DNA of 64,000 nt from the NCBI GenBank assembly GCA_963675925.2, contig CAXXIB010000003.1, positions 186,001 to 250,000 of the forward strand, written 5' to 3'. This document shows positions 44,286 through 53,373 of the stretch, piece after piece. This DNA is from CAXXOK01 sp963675925. GTDB taxonomy: Bacteria > Bacillota > Clostridia > Christensenellales > Aristaeellaceae. Under the pieces are notes generated by a model. That model saw only the letters and a program-made list of their open reading frames with translations, ran no database searches and was not told the DNA's origin. The translations under genes and the position numbers were made by a program. Within the stretch, counting starts at the first letter, position 1; the number at the start of each line of letters is the position of its first letter.

Positions 44286-45185
44286 TTAGTCCTTTTGCGT
44301 ATATCCCAGCGTGCGCAAATCGCCCGGCTGGTTGCGCCAGTTCAAGCGGACTTTCACCCAGAGCTTTAAATTGACATGCGTATTGAGCAATTTCTCAATA
44401 TCCTGCCTGGCCTCGGAGCCGATTTGCCGCAGCATAGAGCCTTGCTTGCCGATAATAATGCCTTTATGCGAATCACGCTCACAGTAGATGGTCGCGTTGA
44501 TCTCGGTTAGCGTATCGGACACCTTTTCTACGCCGAGGACTTCAATACCAATCCCATGAGGCACTTCATCCTTGAGCAGATGAAGTGCTTTTTCGCGTAT
44601 CATTTCTCCGCAAATAAACCGTTCCGGCTGATCGGTCAGCGCATCATCAGGGAAGTAGCGCGGGCCTTCCGGCAGGGCTTTGACCAATACGCTTTTCAGC
44701 AGATCGGTACCATCGCCCGTCAGTGCGCTGAGGGGAACGATCTCGTCGTATCCTGCTTGCGAAAAGGACTGGATCAGGGTCAGCAGCTTTTGCTTGGGCA
44801 GAAGGTCGATCTTGTTGAGGACAAGAATCTTATAGACAGATTGCTTGCTCATTTCTTCGGCAAGCTTGTGTTCCATATCCCCGGCGCGGGAAGCATCCAC
44901 CACCATGACAAGGGCGTCAATTCCCTGCAGGGAATCGTTCACGGACTTCATCATATACTCGCCAAGGCGGTTGTGCGGCTGATGAATGCCGGGCGTATCC
45001 AGAAATACAGCCTGGTATGTATCGCCGGTTAGGATACCCATAATACGGTTGCGTGTGGTTTGCGGTTTATCGGACACGATGGCGAGCTTTTCGCCAAGCA
45101 GGCTGTTAAGTAGCGTGCTTTTGCCGACATTCGGGCGGCCGATGATCGCGATAAAACCGGAATGGAAGGTTGTTGTTTCGCTCAT
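44286..45185 (-). CDS. era: GTPase Era
   Basis: 30S-assembly GTPase, 299 residues from ATG 45185 (AAAGGAAA site; a TTG five codons earlier is less likely). G1 AIIGRPNVGKSTLLN, G2/G3 region with FLDTPGIHQPHNRLGEYM, G4 LNKIDLLP and the C-terminal KH domain with GIIIGKQGSMLRQIG bind the 3' end of 16S rRNA. Downstream of the ybeY-cdd fusion, matching standard order. Confidence 0.96.
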   Translation of the reverse strand: MSETTTFHSGFIAIIGRPNVGKSTLLNSLLGEKLAIVSDKPQTTRNRIMGILTGDTYQAVFLDTPGIHQPHNRLGEYMMKSVNDSLQGIDALVMVVDASRAGDMEHKLAEEMSKQSVYKILVLNKIDLLPKQKLLTLIQSFSQAGYDEIVPLSALTGDGTDLLKSVLVKALPEGPRYFPDDALTDQPERFICGEMIREKALHLLKDEVPHGIGIEVLGVEKVSDTLTEINATIYCERDSHKGIIIGKQGSMLRQIGSEARQDIEKLLNTHVNLKLWVKVRLNWRNQPGDLRTLGYTQKD

Positions 45186-45196
45186 TGAATTTCCTT

Positions 45197-46090
45197 TCAA
45201 GGAAGGTCTTTAGGGCCGAAGCCGTGGGGGAGTAGTTTGGATAATGTGGATTCGTCCGTATGGTCGTCACCCCAGGCAACGAGCACGCGGATATCCGGGG
45301 CAAACTCGTTGAGCACCTGGCGGCATGCGCCGCAGGGCCAGGGCGCGGTGCTTTCGGCAGCGATGGCAATGGTAGAAAAGGCGGTTACGCCTTCGCCGAC
45401 AGCTTTGAATACGGCGGAACGCTCCGCGCATATGGTCAAGCCGAACGACGCATTTTCAATATTGGTACCGGTAAACACGCGGCCGTCCTCGCTCATCAGG
45501 CAGGCCCCGACCTTGAAATGGCTATAGGGGCTATAGGACCGGTGCATGGCTTCTTTGGCCAGGGCGATTAGTTGTGCATCGGTGGGAAGTGATTCCCTGT
45601 CGCCGTCGCGGGTAACGCCGGCCAGGTTCAAGGCCTTTTCTTCCATGGTTCTCATCTCCGTTTGTTCAGTGGGGTTCATATGGTCGTAGCCGAAACAGTG
45701 AAATATGCCATGCGCCAGCAGGTAGCACAGCTCGCGCTCGGCACTATGCCCGTACGCTTCGGCCTGCGCCCGTACATGGTCAATCGAAATGAGAATGTCA
45801 CCCAATAGATAGGCTTTCTCATCGGCAGAGTATTCGCACTTGATGCGCGCATTCGCAGTAGCTGCGGTCATACCGCTTGCATAGTTGACTGTCGGGAACG
45901 ACAGCACATCGGTTGCTTTATCAATGCCGCGCTGTTGCTGGTTAATTGTGCGAATTTCTGCGTCATCCACAAGGGATACACTCACTGCGCAGGGCAGCGA
46001 TATTCCCTCAACGGCGGCAGAGGCGTCCGCGACCAAATCCAGCGGCGCTAGTGTATATAGCTTATTGCCCTGCAGGCGGATTAGTTTCAT
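45197..46090 (-). CDS. ybeY: Fusion of rRNA-maturation endonuclease YbeY and cytidine deaminase
   Basis: A 297-residue in-frame fusion. Residues 1-160 are YbeY: VSLVDDAEIRTINQQQRGIDKATDVLSFP (split motifs VDDAEI and KATDVLSFP) and the zinc site HGIFHCFGYDH. Residues 165-297 are cytidine deaminase: YSPYSHFKVGACLM, ASFGLTICAERSAVFKAV (catalytic Glu beside the first zinc Cys) and PCGACRQVLNEF (other two Cys). In relatives the order is ybeY-dgkA-cdd-era; here dgkA is gone and its flanks are joined. ATG 46090 has GAAGGAGC and lies inside the end of pgpH. Confidence 0.93.
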   Translation of the reverse strand: MKLIRLQGNKLYTLAPLDLVADASAAVEGISLPCAVSVSLVDDAEIRTINQQQRGIDKATDVLSFPTVNYASGMTAATANARIKCEYSADEKAYLLGDILISIDHVRAQAEAYGHSAERELCYLLAHGIFHCFGYDHMNPTEQTEMRTMEEKALNLAGVTRDGDRESLPTDAQLIALAKEAMHRSYSPYSHFKVGACLMSEDGRVFTGTNIENASFGLTICAERSAVFKAVGEGVTAFSTIAIAAESTAPWPCGACRQVLNEFAPDIRVLVAWGDDHTDESTLSKLLPHGFGPKDLP

Positions 46091-48497
46091 CGCGTTTGGG
46101 CTCCTTCGGTTTTGGGGTGGCGGGTTTCTTTTTTGCCGTAACAGTTCTGGCTTTTTTCACGGTTGCCGTGGTGGCCTTGCCGGAAGCAGCGGGCTTCTTT
46201 TTCGCCGTGCTGGTCCGGGGTTTCTTTACAGAGGCTGGCTTTGGCTTTGCAGCTGTCGCAGGTTTCGCAGACTCAACATCAACGCTGTCCGTAACCTTGT
46301 CTTTCACATCCGCCTTGGGTTCTTGCCGTTTAGCGGGTGGATCGGGATATTCAATGCGTTCATGGAATACACCGTTGAGAACTGTGGAGAAGGCCTCGGA
46401 AATCTTGTCTATGTCCGATAATGTAATCGGAGCTTGACTCAACTGGCCATCCAAAATCTTGTTGGAAACAAGCTTTTCAATAAACGAGCGAATGGTTTTG
46501 GGGTTTGGGTTCGACATAGACCGTACAGCGGCTTCCACGGTATCGGCCAGCATAATGATGGCGCTTTCCTTGCTGCGAGGGCGTTGACCGTCGTAGCGGA
46601 AATCATCAATATCCACCATCTGGTCGTCGGATTCTTCCAGCGCCTTTTGGTAAAAGTAAATCACCGGGGTATCGCCGTGGTGCTCTATGATAATATCCTG
46701 TATCTCATGGGGCAGGCGATAGCTCTGCGCCAGTGCCAAACCGTCAGTCGTGTGCGCAATCAAAATCGCAGAGGATACAAAGGGATTCGTCATCTGATGT
46801 GGGTCTTCCCCAAACTGGTTTTCCTTAAAATACACGGGGCGTTTCATTTTTCCAATATCATGGAAGTATGCGCCCACGCGAGCCAGCAGGGGATTGGCAC
46901 CAATCGCCTCGGCGGCGCTTTCAGCCAGGTTCGCCACGATTATGGAATGGTGATAGGTTCCCGGCGCTTCCAGCAGCAGCCTGCGCAATAGCGGGTGATT
47001 GGGGTTGGATAGCTCCAGCAGTTTGCCGGGGGTAGCGATTTGGAACACGGTCTCAAACACTAAATCCAGCCCCACACACAGCAGGGACGCGACCACAGCG
47101 GCTGCAGCGCTCCACAGACCGCCTCTGAACCCTTCCGCAATCGAGGTGTTGGTCATCAGGCTGATGGACAAAATAATCAGCATGTTGATCGCTGCCGCGA
47201 CAACACCGGCAATCAAAATCTGCTGCCTGTTGGGTCTGCGCTTAATCATCAGGATGACAATAAACCCGCTGATCAGGGCCGGTAGAATGAGGTTGACCAT
47301 TTCGGTGGAGAAGGTGGAATCCCCGCCCAGAATTAGTGAACTGACGAGGATGGAAAGCGTGATGTTACCGGCTATGCCGTACGCCATGCCCAGCAGACTT
47401 GTGATGACCATCGCGCCCAGTAAAACTGGCGTAGCTGATACGTGAATCAGTCGTCCGCCGATACAAATGCCAAAGGAGATGATGAGTACAATCATCAAAA
47501 TCGTCAGTTTCATCGGGTTGATAAAATACTCTTTGCCAAACAGCCAAATGACGACCGCAAGGACCGCCATAGCCAGCAGCACGATGAGCGCCCCTCCGAA
47601 ATACGAGGCGATGTCGAACTCCTGATCGTCCAACAAGCCGAGACTGCGCAGCATTTCCAGCTGGTTGGCCGTGACACGCTCTCGCGCCACAATAATGTTT
47701 TGCCCCTGCTTGTATACGATAGGCTCGACCGCATCGCGGGCTTCCTGGCGCATGGCTTCGGTGGCTTCCAGGTCAATGATCATGTTGGGCTGGATTACTT
47801 TTCGCAGAATGGGAGTGACTACATTTTGCAATAGGTCAATCTCGGTTTTGTATCCGATAATCTGCTGCAGGTACTGAATGGCTTCGCTGACATAGCCTTC
47901 CCGCACGGTGGAGTTCATCGTGTTTTGTACTGCAGAATTGATGTTATCGTTCAGGGCCAGCATATCCCCGTCGCTTGCACGCAGCAATGTATCCATTTGG
48001 TAGGAAGCCAGCACCATCGAAGGGATGAGCGACTCGGCATACTCCAGCTCGGCCGCGTTAAACACATAGGCACGCTTGCCCTTGGCATCGCCGGGGGCTG
48101 CCTGCTCCAGGGTGCTGCTGCCGTATTGCTGCACCGCGTTGATCTGCGTTAAAATCGTCGCCAGATTTTGCAGTACCTCGGCTGCAACGCCTTCCTTATG
48201 CAGGTAGGTAGGCTCTACCAATCTGGCGGCTTCTTCCTGCTGCCTGGCGGTCGCAGTTTGGTCGACAACGTCCTTGGTGGCGGTTATGGTTTTGTTGGCG
48301 ATATCGCCGACTTGTAAATGGTAGCGTTCCGGTATAATCGCAACGGAAAACAAAACGATCAGCACCAGCGATGCTGCGATGAGTATGTAAAAACATTGTG
48401 CTGTTTTTGTTTTCAGCGCATTCCAAACACGCTTGAGCATGATAGCCGCCGAAAAAGATTGACTCGGCTGCGGGGTTTGGGGCAAGTTAAGCGCCAT
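46062..48497 (-). CDS. pgpH: PgpH-type 7TM-HD phosphodiesterase with a histone-H1-like tail
   Basis: Cyclic-di-AMP phosphodiesterase family (YqfF). The 811 residues show an N-terminal helix (about 30-50), a large outside 7TMR-HDED domain (50-300), seven helices (about 305-500) and a cytoplasmic HD domain with YHHSIIVANLAESAAEAIG, YFHDIGKMKRP (HD near 546) and SAILIAHT. The last 92 residues (720-811) are almost only K, A, P, T and S with repeated AKKKP and VKKPR/VKKAR units, like eukaryotic histone H1 or Hc1-type proteins, and absent from usual members. It overlaps phoH upstream by 11 bases and ybeY downstream by 29. Confidence 0.93.
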   Translation of the reverse strand: MALNLPQTPQPSQSFSAAIMLKRVWNALKTKTAQCFYILIAASLVLIVLFSVAIIPERYHLQVGDIANKTITATKDVVDQTATARQQEEAARLVEPTYLHKEGVAAEVLQNLATILTQINAVQQYGSSTLEQAAPGDAKGKRAYVFNAAELEYAESLIPSMVLASYQMDTLLRASDGDMLALNDNINSAVQNTMNSTVREGYVSEAIQYLQQIIGYKTEIDLLQNVVTPILRKVIQPNMIIDLEATEAMRQEARDAVEPIVYKQGQNIIVARERVTANQLEMLRSLGLLDDQEFDIASYFGGALIVLLAMAVLAVVIWLFGKEYFINPMKLTILMIVLIISFGICIGGRLIHVSATPVLLGAMVITSLLGMAYGIAGNITLSILVSSLILGGDSTFSTEMVNLILPALISGFIVILMIKRRPNRQQILIAGVVAAAINMLIILSISLMTNTSIAEGFRGGLWSAAAAVVASLLCVGLDLVFETVFQIATPGKLLELSNPNHPLLRRLLLEAPGTYHHSIIVANLAESAAEAIGANPLLARVGAYFHDIGKMKRPVYFKENQFGEDPHQMTNPFVSSAILIAHTTDGLALAQSYRLPHEIQDIIIEHHGDTPVIYFYQKALEESDDQMVDIDDFRYDGQRPRSKESAIIMLADTVEAAVRSMSNPNPKTIRSFIEKLVSNKILDGQLSQAPITLSDIDKISEAFSTVLNGVFHERIEYPDPPAKRQEPKADVKDKVTDSVDVESAKPATAAKPKPASVKKPRTSTAKKKPAASGKATTATVKKARTVTAKKKPATPKPKEPKRDETNPPAGQ

Positions 48498-49479
48498 GTT
48501 CCGCGTTCCTCCTCAAAAGGGCCTCCTCATGTTTTTCATAAGCCCTGACGATGGTCTGCACCATATCGTGGCGCACGACGTCGGAATGATCCAGCTTCAC
48601 AATGCCGATGTCCGGGATATCCCGCAAGACAGACATCGCTTGTAACAAACCGGATTGTTTTCCGGACGGCAGGTCGGTTTGGGTGGCATCACCGGTGACA
48701 ACGGTATGGGAACCGCTTCCCATGCGGGTGAGAAACATTTTCATCTGTTCGGGGGTGGTGTTCTGTGCTTCATCTAAAATAATGAAGCTGTCTGATAGGG
48801 TGCGTCCGCGCATATAGGCCAGCGGGGCAATTTCCAGTATGCCGCGTTCCTGCAAGCGCTGGTAGGACTCCGCACCCATCATATCAAATAACGCGTCATA
48901 TAAAGGACGCAGATAGGGGTCAACCTTCTGGTTCAAATCGCCGGGCAGAAAGCCGAGCTTTTCGCCTGCTTCCACGGCGGGGCGGGTGAGCACGATGCGC
49001 TCCACCTGCTTGTTGCGAAGTGCGACAATGGCAAGTGCCATGGCCAAATAGGTTTTACCTGTACCCGCCGGGCCGACGGCAAAGGTCAACTCGTGTTCAC
49101 GGATTGCTTTTACATAGTCGTACTGGCCCAGTGTTTTACAGCGGATGGGTTTACCGCGGTGGGTGATGGCAACGATTTCAAAGGCAATATCGTCGATACG
49201 GTCAAGCTCCCCACGTTTAGCCAGCGCTAAAGCATAGCGGAGGGTGATGCGATCCACTTGGGCGTTTCGGCTAAGCAAATCACCTAGCTTTTCAACCACA
49301 GCACAAGCCATGTCTACGCTTTCTTGAGAGCCTGTAACGCGAAGCTCGGCTCCACGAACAGACAGGGTTACGCCCAGTTCTGTTTCAAACAACGGGACAT
49401 TCTGGTCGTTTGTGCCAAACAGCGACAAGCATGAGTCCATGCTCTCCAATGTAATGACAGCCTGTGTTCCTTGTGCCAA
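48487..49479 (-). CDS. phoH: PhoH-family ATPase (YbeZ)
   Basis: PhoH-like P-loop protein linked with YbeY in RNA maturation, 330 residues. Walker A FAVGPAGTGKTYLAMALA, FIILDEAQNTTPEQMKMFLTRMG (given as DEAQNTTP) and TGDATQTDLPSGKQSGL are complete; an N-terminal KH-like part precedes them. The frame starts at TTG 49485 but that codon touches the GGAGGA site; TTG 49479 has six-base spacing and is preferred. Confidence 0.93.
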   Translation of the reverse strand: MAQGTQAVITLESMDSCLSLFGTNDQNVPLFETELGVTLSVRGAELRVTGSQESVDMACAVVEKLGDLLSRNAQVDRITLRYALALAKRGELDRIDDIAFEIVAITHRGKPIRCKTLGQYDYVKAIREHELTFAVGPAGTGKTYLAMALAIVALRNKQVERIVLTRPAVEAGEKLGFLPGDLNQKVDPYLRPLYDALFDMMGAESYQRLQERGILEIAPLAYMRGRTLSDSFIILDEAQNTTPEQMKMFLTRMGSGSHTVVTGDATQTDLPSGKQSGLLQAMSVLRDIPDIGIVKLDHSDVVRHDMVQTIVRAYEKHEEALLRRNAEHGA

Positions 49480-49524
49480 AAGCAATCCTCCGAATCTATC
49501 AATGTATCGTAATCATACCGCAAA

Positions 49525-50595
49525 TCATTCGTTTGTCAATGCTGGGGCGGGTTTCTCTGCCTTCTTCTCATCACCGGCGGCGATGCGGATATCCTCTGCG
49601 GTCAGGGTCATGAGTTCGTCCTTGGTTATGTCGCTTTGCTTGGCAAGGCGGTTGGCTTGCGCACTCACGGCACGTTCAAACAAGTTGCGTACCCCGCGCG
49701 CGTTGCCAAAGTTGCGGTTGTTTTCAGAGAAGGTCTGTAAATAGTGTTCCAGCAATGCATGGGTTTCTTCATCCACGGTATAACCACTCTGTTTGCAGCG
49801 CATGTCGAAGATATCCAGCATTTCTTTGGCGGAATAGTCGGCAAAATACAAAAAGCGGTTAAAGCGGCTTTCCAGTCCGGGGTTGGAGGCGATAAACCCG
49901 CGCATCAGCGCCGGGTAGCCAGCAACGATGATGACCAAATCGTCCCTGTGATCTTCCATAGCCTTGAGCAGCGTATTGATCGCTTCCTGGCCGTAATCGT
50001 TCTCGGTTGTACCGGTCAGGGCATAGGCTTCGTCGATAAACAGCACGCCGCCTAGCGCTTCTTGGATGATTTCAGAGGTTTTAATGGCGGTTTGGCCGAC
50101 AAACCCAGCAACCAGTCCGCTGCGGTCGGTTTCCACCAGATGACCCTTGGACAAAATCCCAAGCACCTTGTAAATGCGCGCCATCAGCCGGGCGATCATG
50201 GTTTTGCCGGTACCGGGGTTTCCGGAAAATACCAGGTGGAGTGATAGTTCATCCACCGGGAGATCGTTCTTCTTACGCAGTTCCTGAATCGTAACCAGGT
50301 TGACCAGGCTTTCAACTTCATCCTTTACAATGCGAAGGCCGATAAAGCTTTCCAGCTCTTTTTTCAAGTCTTCGATAGTCTCCAGCACTTCCGGCTGCGG
50401 TTCAGGCTTTTCCTGCGGGGCGGACGTATCCGGCTGGGCCGTCGTCTTTTCTGTGCTTTGCTTGACAACGGGCTCGCCGCCGGCCTGCAAGGTAGGCAAT
50501 CCCCATAAATCGTCTGCAATGCGTTTCAGGTTGGATTCCGTCATCTCCTGGATAACATCCATTTGAAGTTTTATAATCTCGTCTTTACGATCCAT
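49525..50595 (-). CDS. CbxX/SpoVK-type AAA+ ATPase
   Basis: A 356-residue AAA protein. Residues 1-100 are a short helix plus a Pro/Glu-rich linker; the AAA domain follows with IGLRIVKDEVESLV, Walker A FSGNPGTGKTMIARLMA, VETDRSGLVAGFVGQTA (pore loop), Walker B GGVLFIDEAYAL, sensor NPGLESRFN and the C-terminal lid NFGNARGVRNLFERAV. Family members include SpoVK of Bacillus and the Rubisco activase CbxX; the target here is unknown. It stands next to, but is not overlapping with, phoH. Confidence 0.88.
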   Translation of the reverse strand: MDRKDEIIKLQMDVIQEMTESNLKRIADDLWGLPTLQAGGEPVVKQSTEKTTAQPDTSAPQEKPEPQPEVLETIEDLKKELESFIGLRIVKDEVESLVNLVTIQELRKKNDLPVDELSLHLVFSGNPGTGKTMIARLMARIYKVLGILSKGHLVETDRSGLVAGFVGQTAIKTSEIIQEALGGVLFIDEAYALTGTTENDYGQEAINTLLKAMEDHRDDLVIIVAGYPALMRGFIASNPGLESRFNRFLYFADYSAKEMLDIFDMRCKQSGYTVDEETHALLEHYLQTFSENNRNFGNARGVRNLFERAVSAQANRLAKQSDITKDELMTLTAEDIRIAAGDEKKAEKPAPALTNE

Positions 50596-50700
50596 GCGGA
50601 TACTCCTTATGCTTACATAGTCATTGCAAATTATATCACGCTTTTATCGATTCGCAAACGTGAACATGGCATGCGGGCGTTTTCATGGACTGCTTTTTCA

Positions 50701-50709
50701 TGGTATAAT
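50701..50709 (+). promoter_or_regulatory. Extended -10 promoter of the dCMP deaminase gene
   Basis: TGG directly followed by TATAAT (50704-50709) makes an extended -10; the -35 region (TTTCAT at 50681-50686) is weak. Confidence 0.6.
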
Positions 50710-50731
50710 ACTGGCAAAACGAGGTGAACGT

Positions 50732-51184
50732 ATGAATAAGTGGGATAAACGGTTTATGGAAATGGCGCAGCTGATTGCGGGGTGGTCCAGCTGCTATCGC
50801 AAAGGCCGTTCTATTGGAGCGGTGATTGTCAAGGACAAGCGTATCATGACCACGGGGTATAACGGCGCACCGGCAGGGATTAAAACCTGCCGCGACCGGG
50901 GTGAATGCCTGCGCGATAAGCTGAACATCCCCTCCGGTACGCATGCAGAGACCTGCTACGCCATCCACGCCGAGCAAAACGCCATTATCCAGGCGGCCAA
51001 GCTGGGCATTTCGGTGGACGGCGCAACGCTGTATTGCACGCACCAGCCCTGCTCGGTGTGTGCCAAGATGATTGTTAATGTCGGGATCAAGCGCGTGATA
51101 TATCAGCACAGCTATCCCGATGCGTTTACGCTGGAGCTGTTCAAAGAGGCCGGTGTGAAAATGGAACAGTATACGGAAGAATAA
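50732..51184 (+). CDS. dCMP deaminase (ComEB-like)
   Basis: Zinc deaminase turning dCMP to dUMP for thymidylate synthesis. ATG 50732 after GAGGTG gives 150 residues: KWDKRFMEMAQLIAGWSSC, HAEQNAIIQAAKLG (His ligand and catalytic Glu; preceded by a second HAE at the allosteric region) and TLYCTHQPCSVCAKMIVN (Cys ligands). The frame is open upstream but no site precedes those codons. Confidence 0.92.
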   Translation: MNKWDKRFMEMAQLIAGWSSCYRKGRSIGAVIVKDKRIMTTGYNGAPAGIKTCRDRGECLRDKLNIPSGTHAETCYAIHAEQNAIIQAAKLGISVDGATLYCTHQPCSVCAKMIVNVGIKRVIYQHSYPDAFTLELFKEAGVKMEQYTEE

Positions 51185-51913
51185 TTACTTCTTCGGTTTT
51201 TCAAACGGGAGCTCTCCCAGGCAATAGCCGCGCAGCCGGTTGACCGTGCGTTCGATGGCGTTTTTCGAGTTGCCCCAGGAGAGCTCCTTGTTTTTATAAT
51301 CAAATTTCTGGATGAACCATTGCAGGTCGGCTTCATCGCTCGAAAGACTTGTCTGCATCAGTTCAAAGCAGAGCGCGACAAACTCCCTGCGTTTGTCCGC
51401 CTTTAGCTGTTTTTCGCTTGCTTCAATCAAAGCGGCGGCATGGGGAATGCACAGGCCGTTGCTCTGGCCGAAGGTTTGCTGGAATTTCGTATCGGTTTTC
51501 CATAGATAAATCAGCGTATAAATATAGCGCTGCATATGGGCGTCAATGGTTTGGCACACAATACAGCCATCGATTAAAGCGCGCAGCCCGGCGGCGATCT
51601 TGTTTACGTCCAAATCGCGTCCGCGTGTGGGCAGGGTGCTTATTTTTTCAAGCTTTATCATCACCTGCGTAGCGTGTGTATCGAGCATCAGTGCGTGGGG
51701 CAGGCGGTTGCCGAACTGGAACATCATCTGCTGGTGTTTCTGGCAGACGCCGATTTCGTTGGTTTTTACACGGACCTCCGGTTCCATCACGCTGGCGCCC
51801 AGTGTGCGTTCAACCTCGCTTGCCTCGGTTTTGGCCTGCAAGGTACACAGCATGCAGCTGCCCCCGTGCTCCAATGCTTCCCAAACGGGGATGGTATCGA
51901 TCTGGTATTTCAT
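51185..51913 (-). CDS. DUF6062-like protein with two Cys/His zinc-type modules
   Basis: A 242-residue cytoplasmic protein of a clostridial family of unknown function. It contains two matching modules: C20-x2-C23 ... C57-x2-H60 and C117-x2-C120 ... C155-x2-H158, with nearly equal spacing of 33 and 34 residues between the pairs, so it looks like an internal duplication that binds two zinc ions or clusters. The conserved start MKYQIDTIPVWEALEHGGSC and SVMEPEVRV are family marks. ATG 51913 follows CGGAGG. Converges with the deaminase gene with no gap. Confidence 0.8.
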   Translation of the reverse strand: MKYQIDTIPVWEALEHGGSCMLCTLQAKTEASEVERTLGASVMEPEVRVKTNEIGVCQKHQQMMFQFGNRLPHALMLDTHATQVMIKLEKISTLPTRGRDLDVNKIAAGLRALIDGCIVCQTIDAHMQRYIYTLIYLWKTDTKFQQTFGQSNGLCIPHAAALIEASEKQLKADKRREFVALCFELMQTSLSSDEADLQWFIQKFDYKNKELSWGNSKNAIERTVNRLRGYCLGELPFEKPKK

Positions 51914-51984
51914 CGTCTGCCTCCGCGCAATTTCAGTACTCGTATCGTAACAGAAAACAGGCATCACAGCAAGCTGTATACGCG

Positions 51985-52013
51985 TTGCTTCACTGGTGTA
52001 AGAATGCTATAAT
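51985..52013 (+). promoter_or_regulatory. Promoter of the MTA/SAH deaminase gene
   Basis: TTGCTT (51985-51990), 17 bases, TATAAT (52008-52013). Confidence 0.75.
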
Positions 52014-52045
52014 CAAGGCAGATTAGGAAGGGGAGGGCAAACAAC

Positions 52046-53362
52046 TTGCGTACCCGAATTAGTAACTGCATTTTAGTGCCCGGCGTGGAAGCCGAAGACC
52101 ATATCACGTTCATCAAAAACGCCGAGGTACAGGTGGACGGCAGCCTGATTGCCTATGCCGGGCCTGCCGATGGTGCGCCTGCGTTTGCAGCAGAGCAGGA
52201 GATTGACGCAAGCGGGAATATCTGTATGCCGGGGTTCGTCAACCTGCACACCCATACGCCGATGACGCTGCTGCGCTCCGCCGGTGCCGATTTAACGCTG
52301 GACGACTGGCTCAACCAGGTGATTTTCAAGTTGGAAGCGCAGTGGGATCATGATCTGATCCGCACAGCGACCGACCTGGGGTGCATGGAAATGCTCCGGT
52401 TCGGAACCACATCATTTTGCGATATGTACATGTATACCGATACCATTGTTATGGCCGTGCGGGAAAACGGGATGCGTGCACTGATCGGCTACGGGTTGAT
52501 CGATACGGATGGAAGCTGCAAGGATCTGGAAATCGGTGTGAAGCTCGCCAAAGACTGGAACCATTGCTGCAATGATCGTATTCGAATCGCCATTGCGCCG
52601 CATGCCGAATATACCTCAACCCCGGAGCTGATGAAAGCCGCTGCCAAGGCCGCTATCGAGATGAACCTGCCGTTTCATGTTCATGTGAGCGAAACCAAGG
52701 CCGAGCACGAGGGCTGTGTTGCCCGCAGAGGCATGACACCGCTGCAGTATCTGCATACCTGTGGTGCGTTGGACGCAAACGTTATTGCCGCGCACTGTGT
52801 GTGGCTTTCCAAGGAAGATATTGCACTGGCAGCAAAGCACGGTGTAACCATCGCGCATAACCCGGTCAGCAATCTAAAGCTTGCCAGCGGTATCGCGCCG
52901 GTTGCGGCAATGCTGAAAAGTGGGTGCAAGGTTGCCCTGGGTACGGACGGTGTTGCCAGCAACGATAACCTGAACCTATGGGAAGAAATCAAACTGATGC
53001 CGATGCTGCAAAAGGGGACGACCTATGACCCGACCGTGGTGACACCGGCACAGACACTTGCGGCGGCGACCCGTATCGGTGCCAAGGCGATGGGGTATGA
53101 AAACCTCGGCTTGCTGAAAGCGGGCTATATTGCCGATTTGATTTTAGTGAACATCCATACACCGCAGATGACACCGAGCATGCACCTGGAATCTAATCTG
53201 ATCTATGCCTTGCAGGGCAGCGATGTCGTCATGACCATGGTCGATGGCAAGGTGCTGTACCAAAACGGAGAGTATACAACGATCGACGCAGAAAAAACCC
53301 TCCGCGACGCCAATACGGGCGCGGAGGATATGTACAAGCGCTACCATGCGCTCAACCAATAA
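52046..53362 (+). CDS. mtaD: 5'-methylthioadenosine/S-adenosylhomocysteine deaminase (amidohydrolase)
   Basis: Metal-dependent amidohydrolase of the MtaD/TrzN group, 438 residues. Metal and catalytic residues: MPGFVNLHTHTPMT (HxH), LPFHVHVSETKAEHE, AAHCVWLSKEDI and VALGTDGVASNDNLNLW (Asp). Family enzymes deaminate methylthioadenosine, S-adenosylhomocysteine or adenosine; which is preferred cannot be read. Start is TTG 52046 behind AGGGGAGGG. It ends 11 bases before the convergent GH65 stop. Confidence 0.88.
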   Translation: MRTRISNCILVPGVEAEDHITFIKNAEVQVDGSLIAYAGPADGAPAFAAEQEIDASGNICMPGFVNLHTHTPMTLLRSAGADLTLDDWLNQVIFKLEAQWDHDLIRTATDLGCMEMLRFGTTSFCDMYMYTDTIVMAVRENGMRALIGYGLIDTDGSCKDLEIGVKLAKDWNHCCNDRIRIAIAPHAEYTSTPELMKAAAKAAIEMNLPFHVHVSETKAEHEGCVARRGMTPLQYLHTCGALDANVIAAHCVWLSKEDIALAAKHGVTIAHNPVSNLKLASGIAPVAAMLKSGCKVALGTDGVASNDNLNLWEEIKLMPMLQKGTTYDPTVVTPAQTLAAATRIGAKAMGYENLGLLKAGYIADLILVNIHTPQMTPSMHLESNLIYALQGSDVVMTMVDGKVLYQNGEYTTIDAEKTLRDANTGAEDMYKRYHALNQ

Positions 53363-53373
53363 GCAAAGATAGC

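Noticed and set aside
44281..44290. Terminator between convergent recN and era.
   Set aside because: The stop codons abut; no stem with a T-run is found nearby in either direction.
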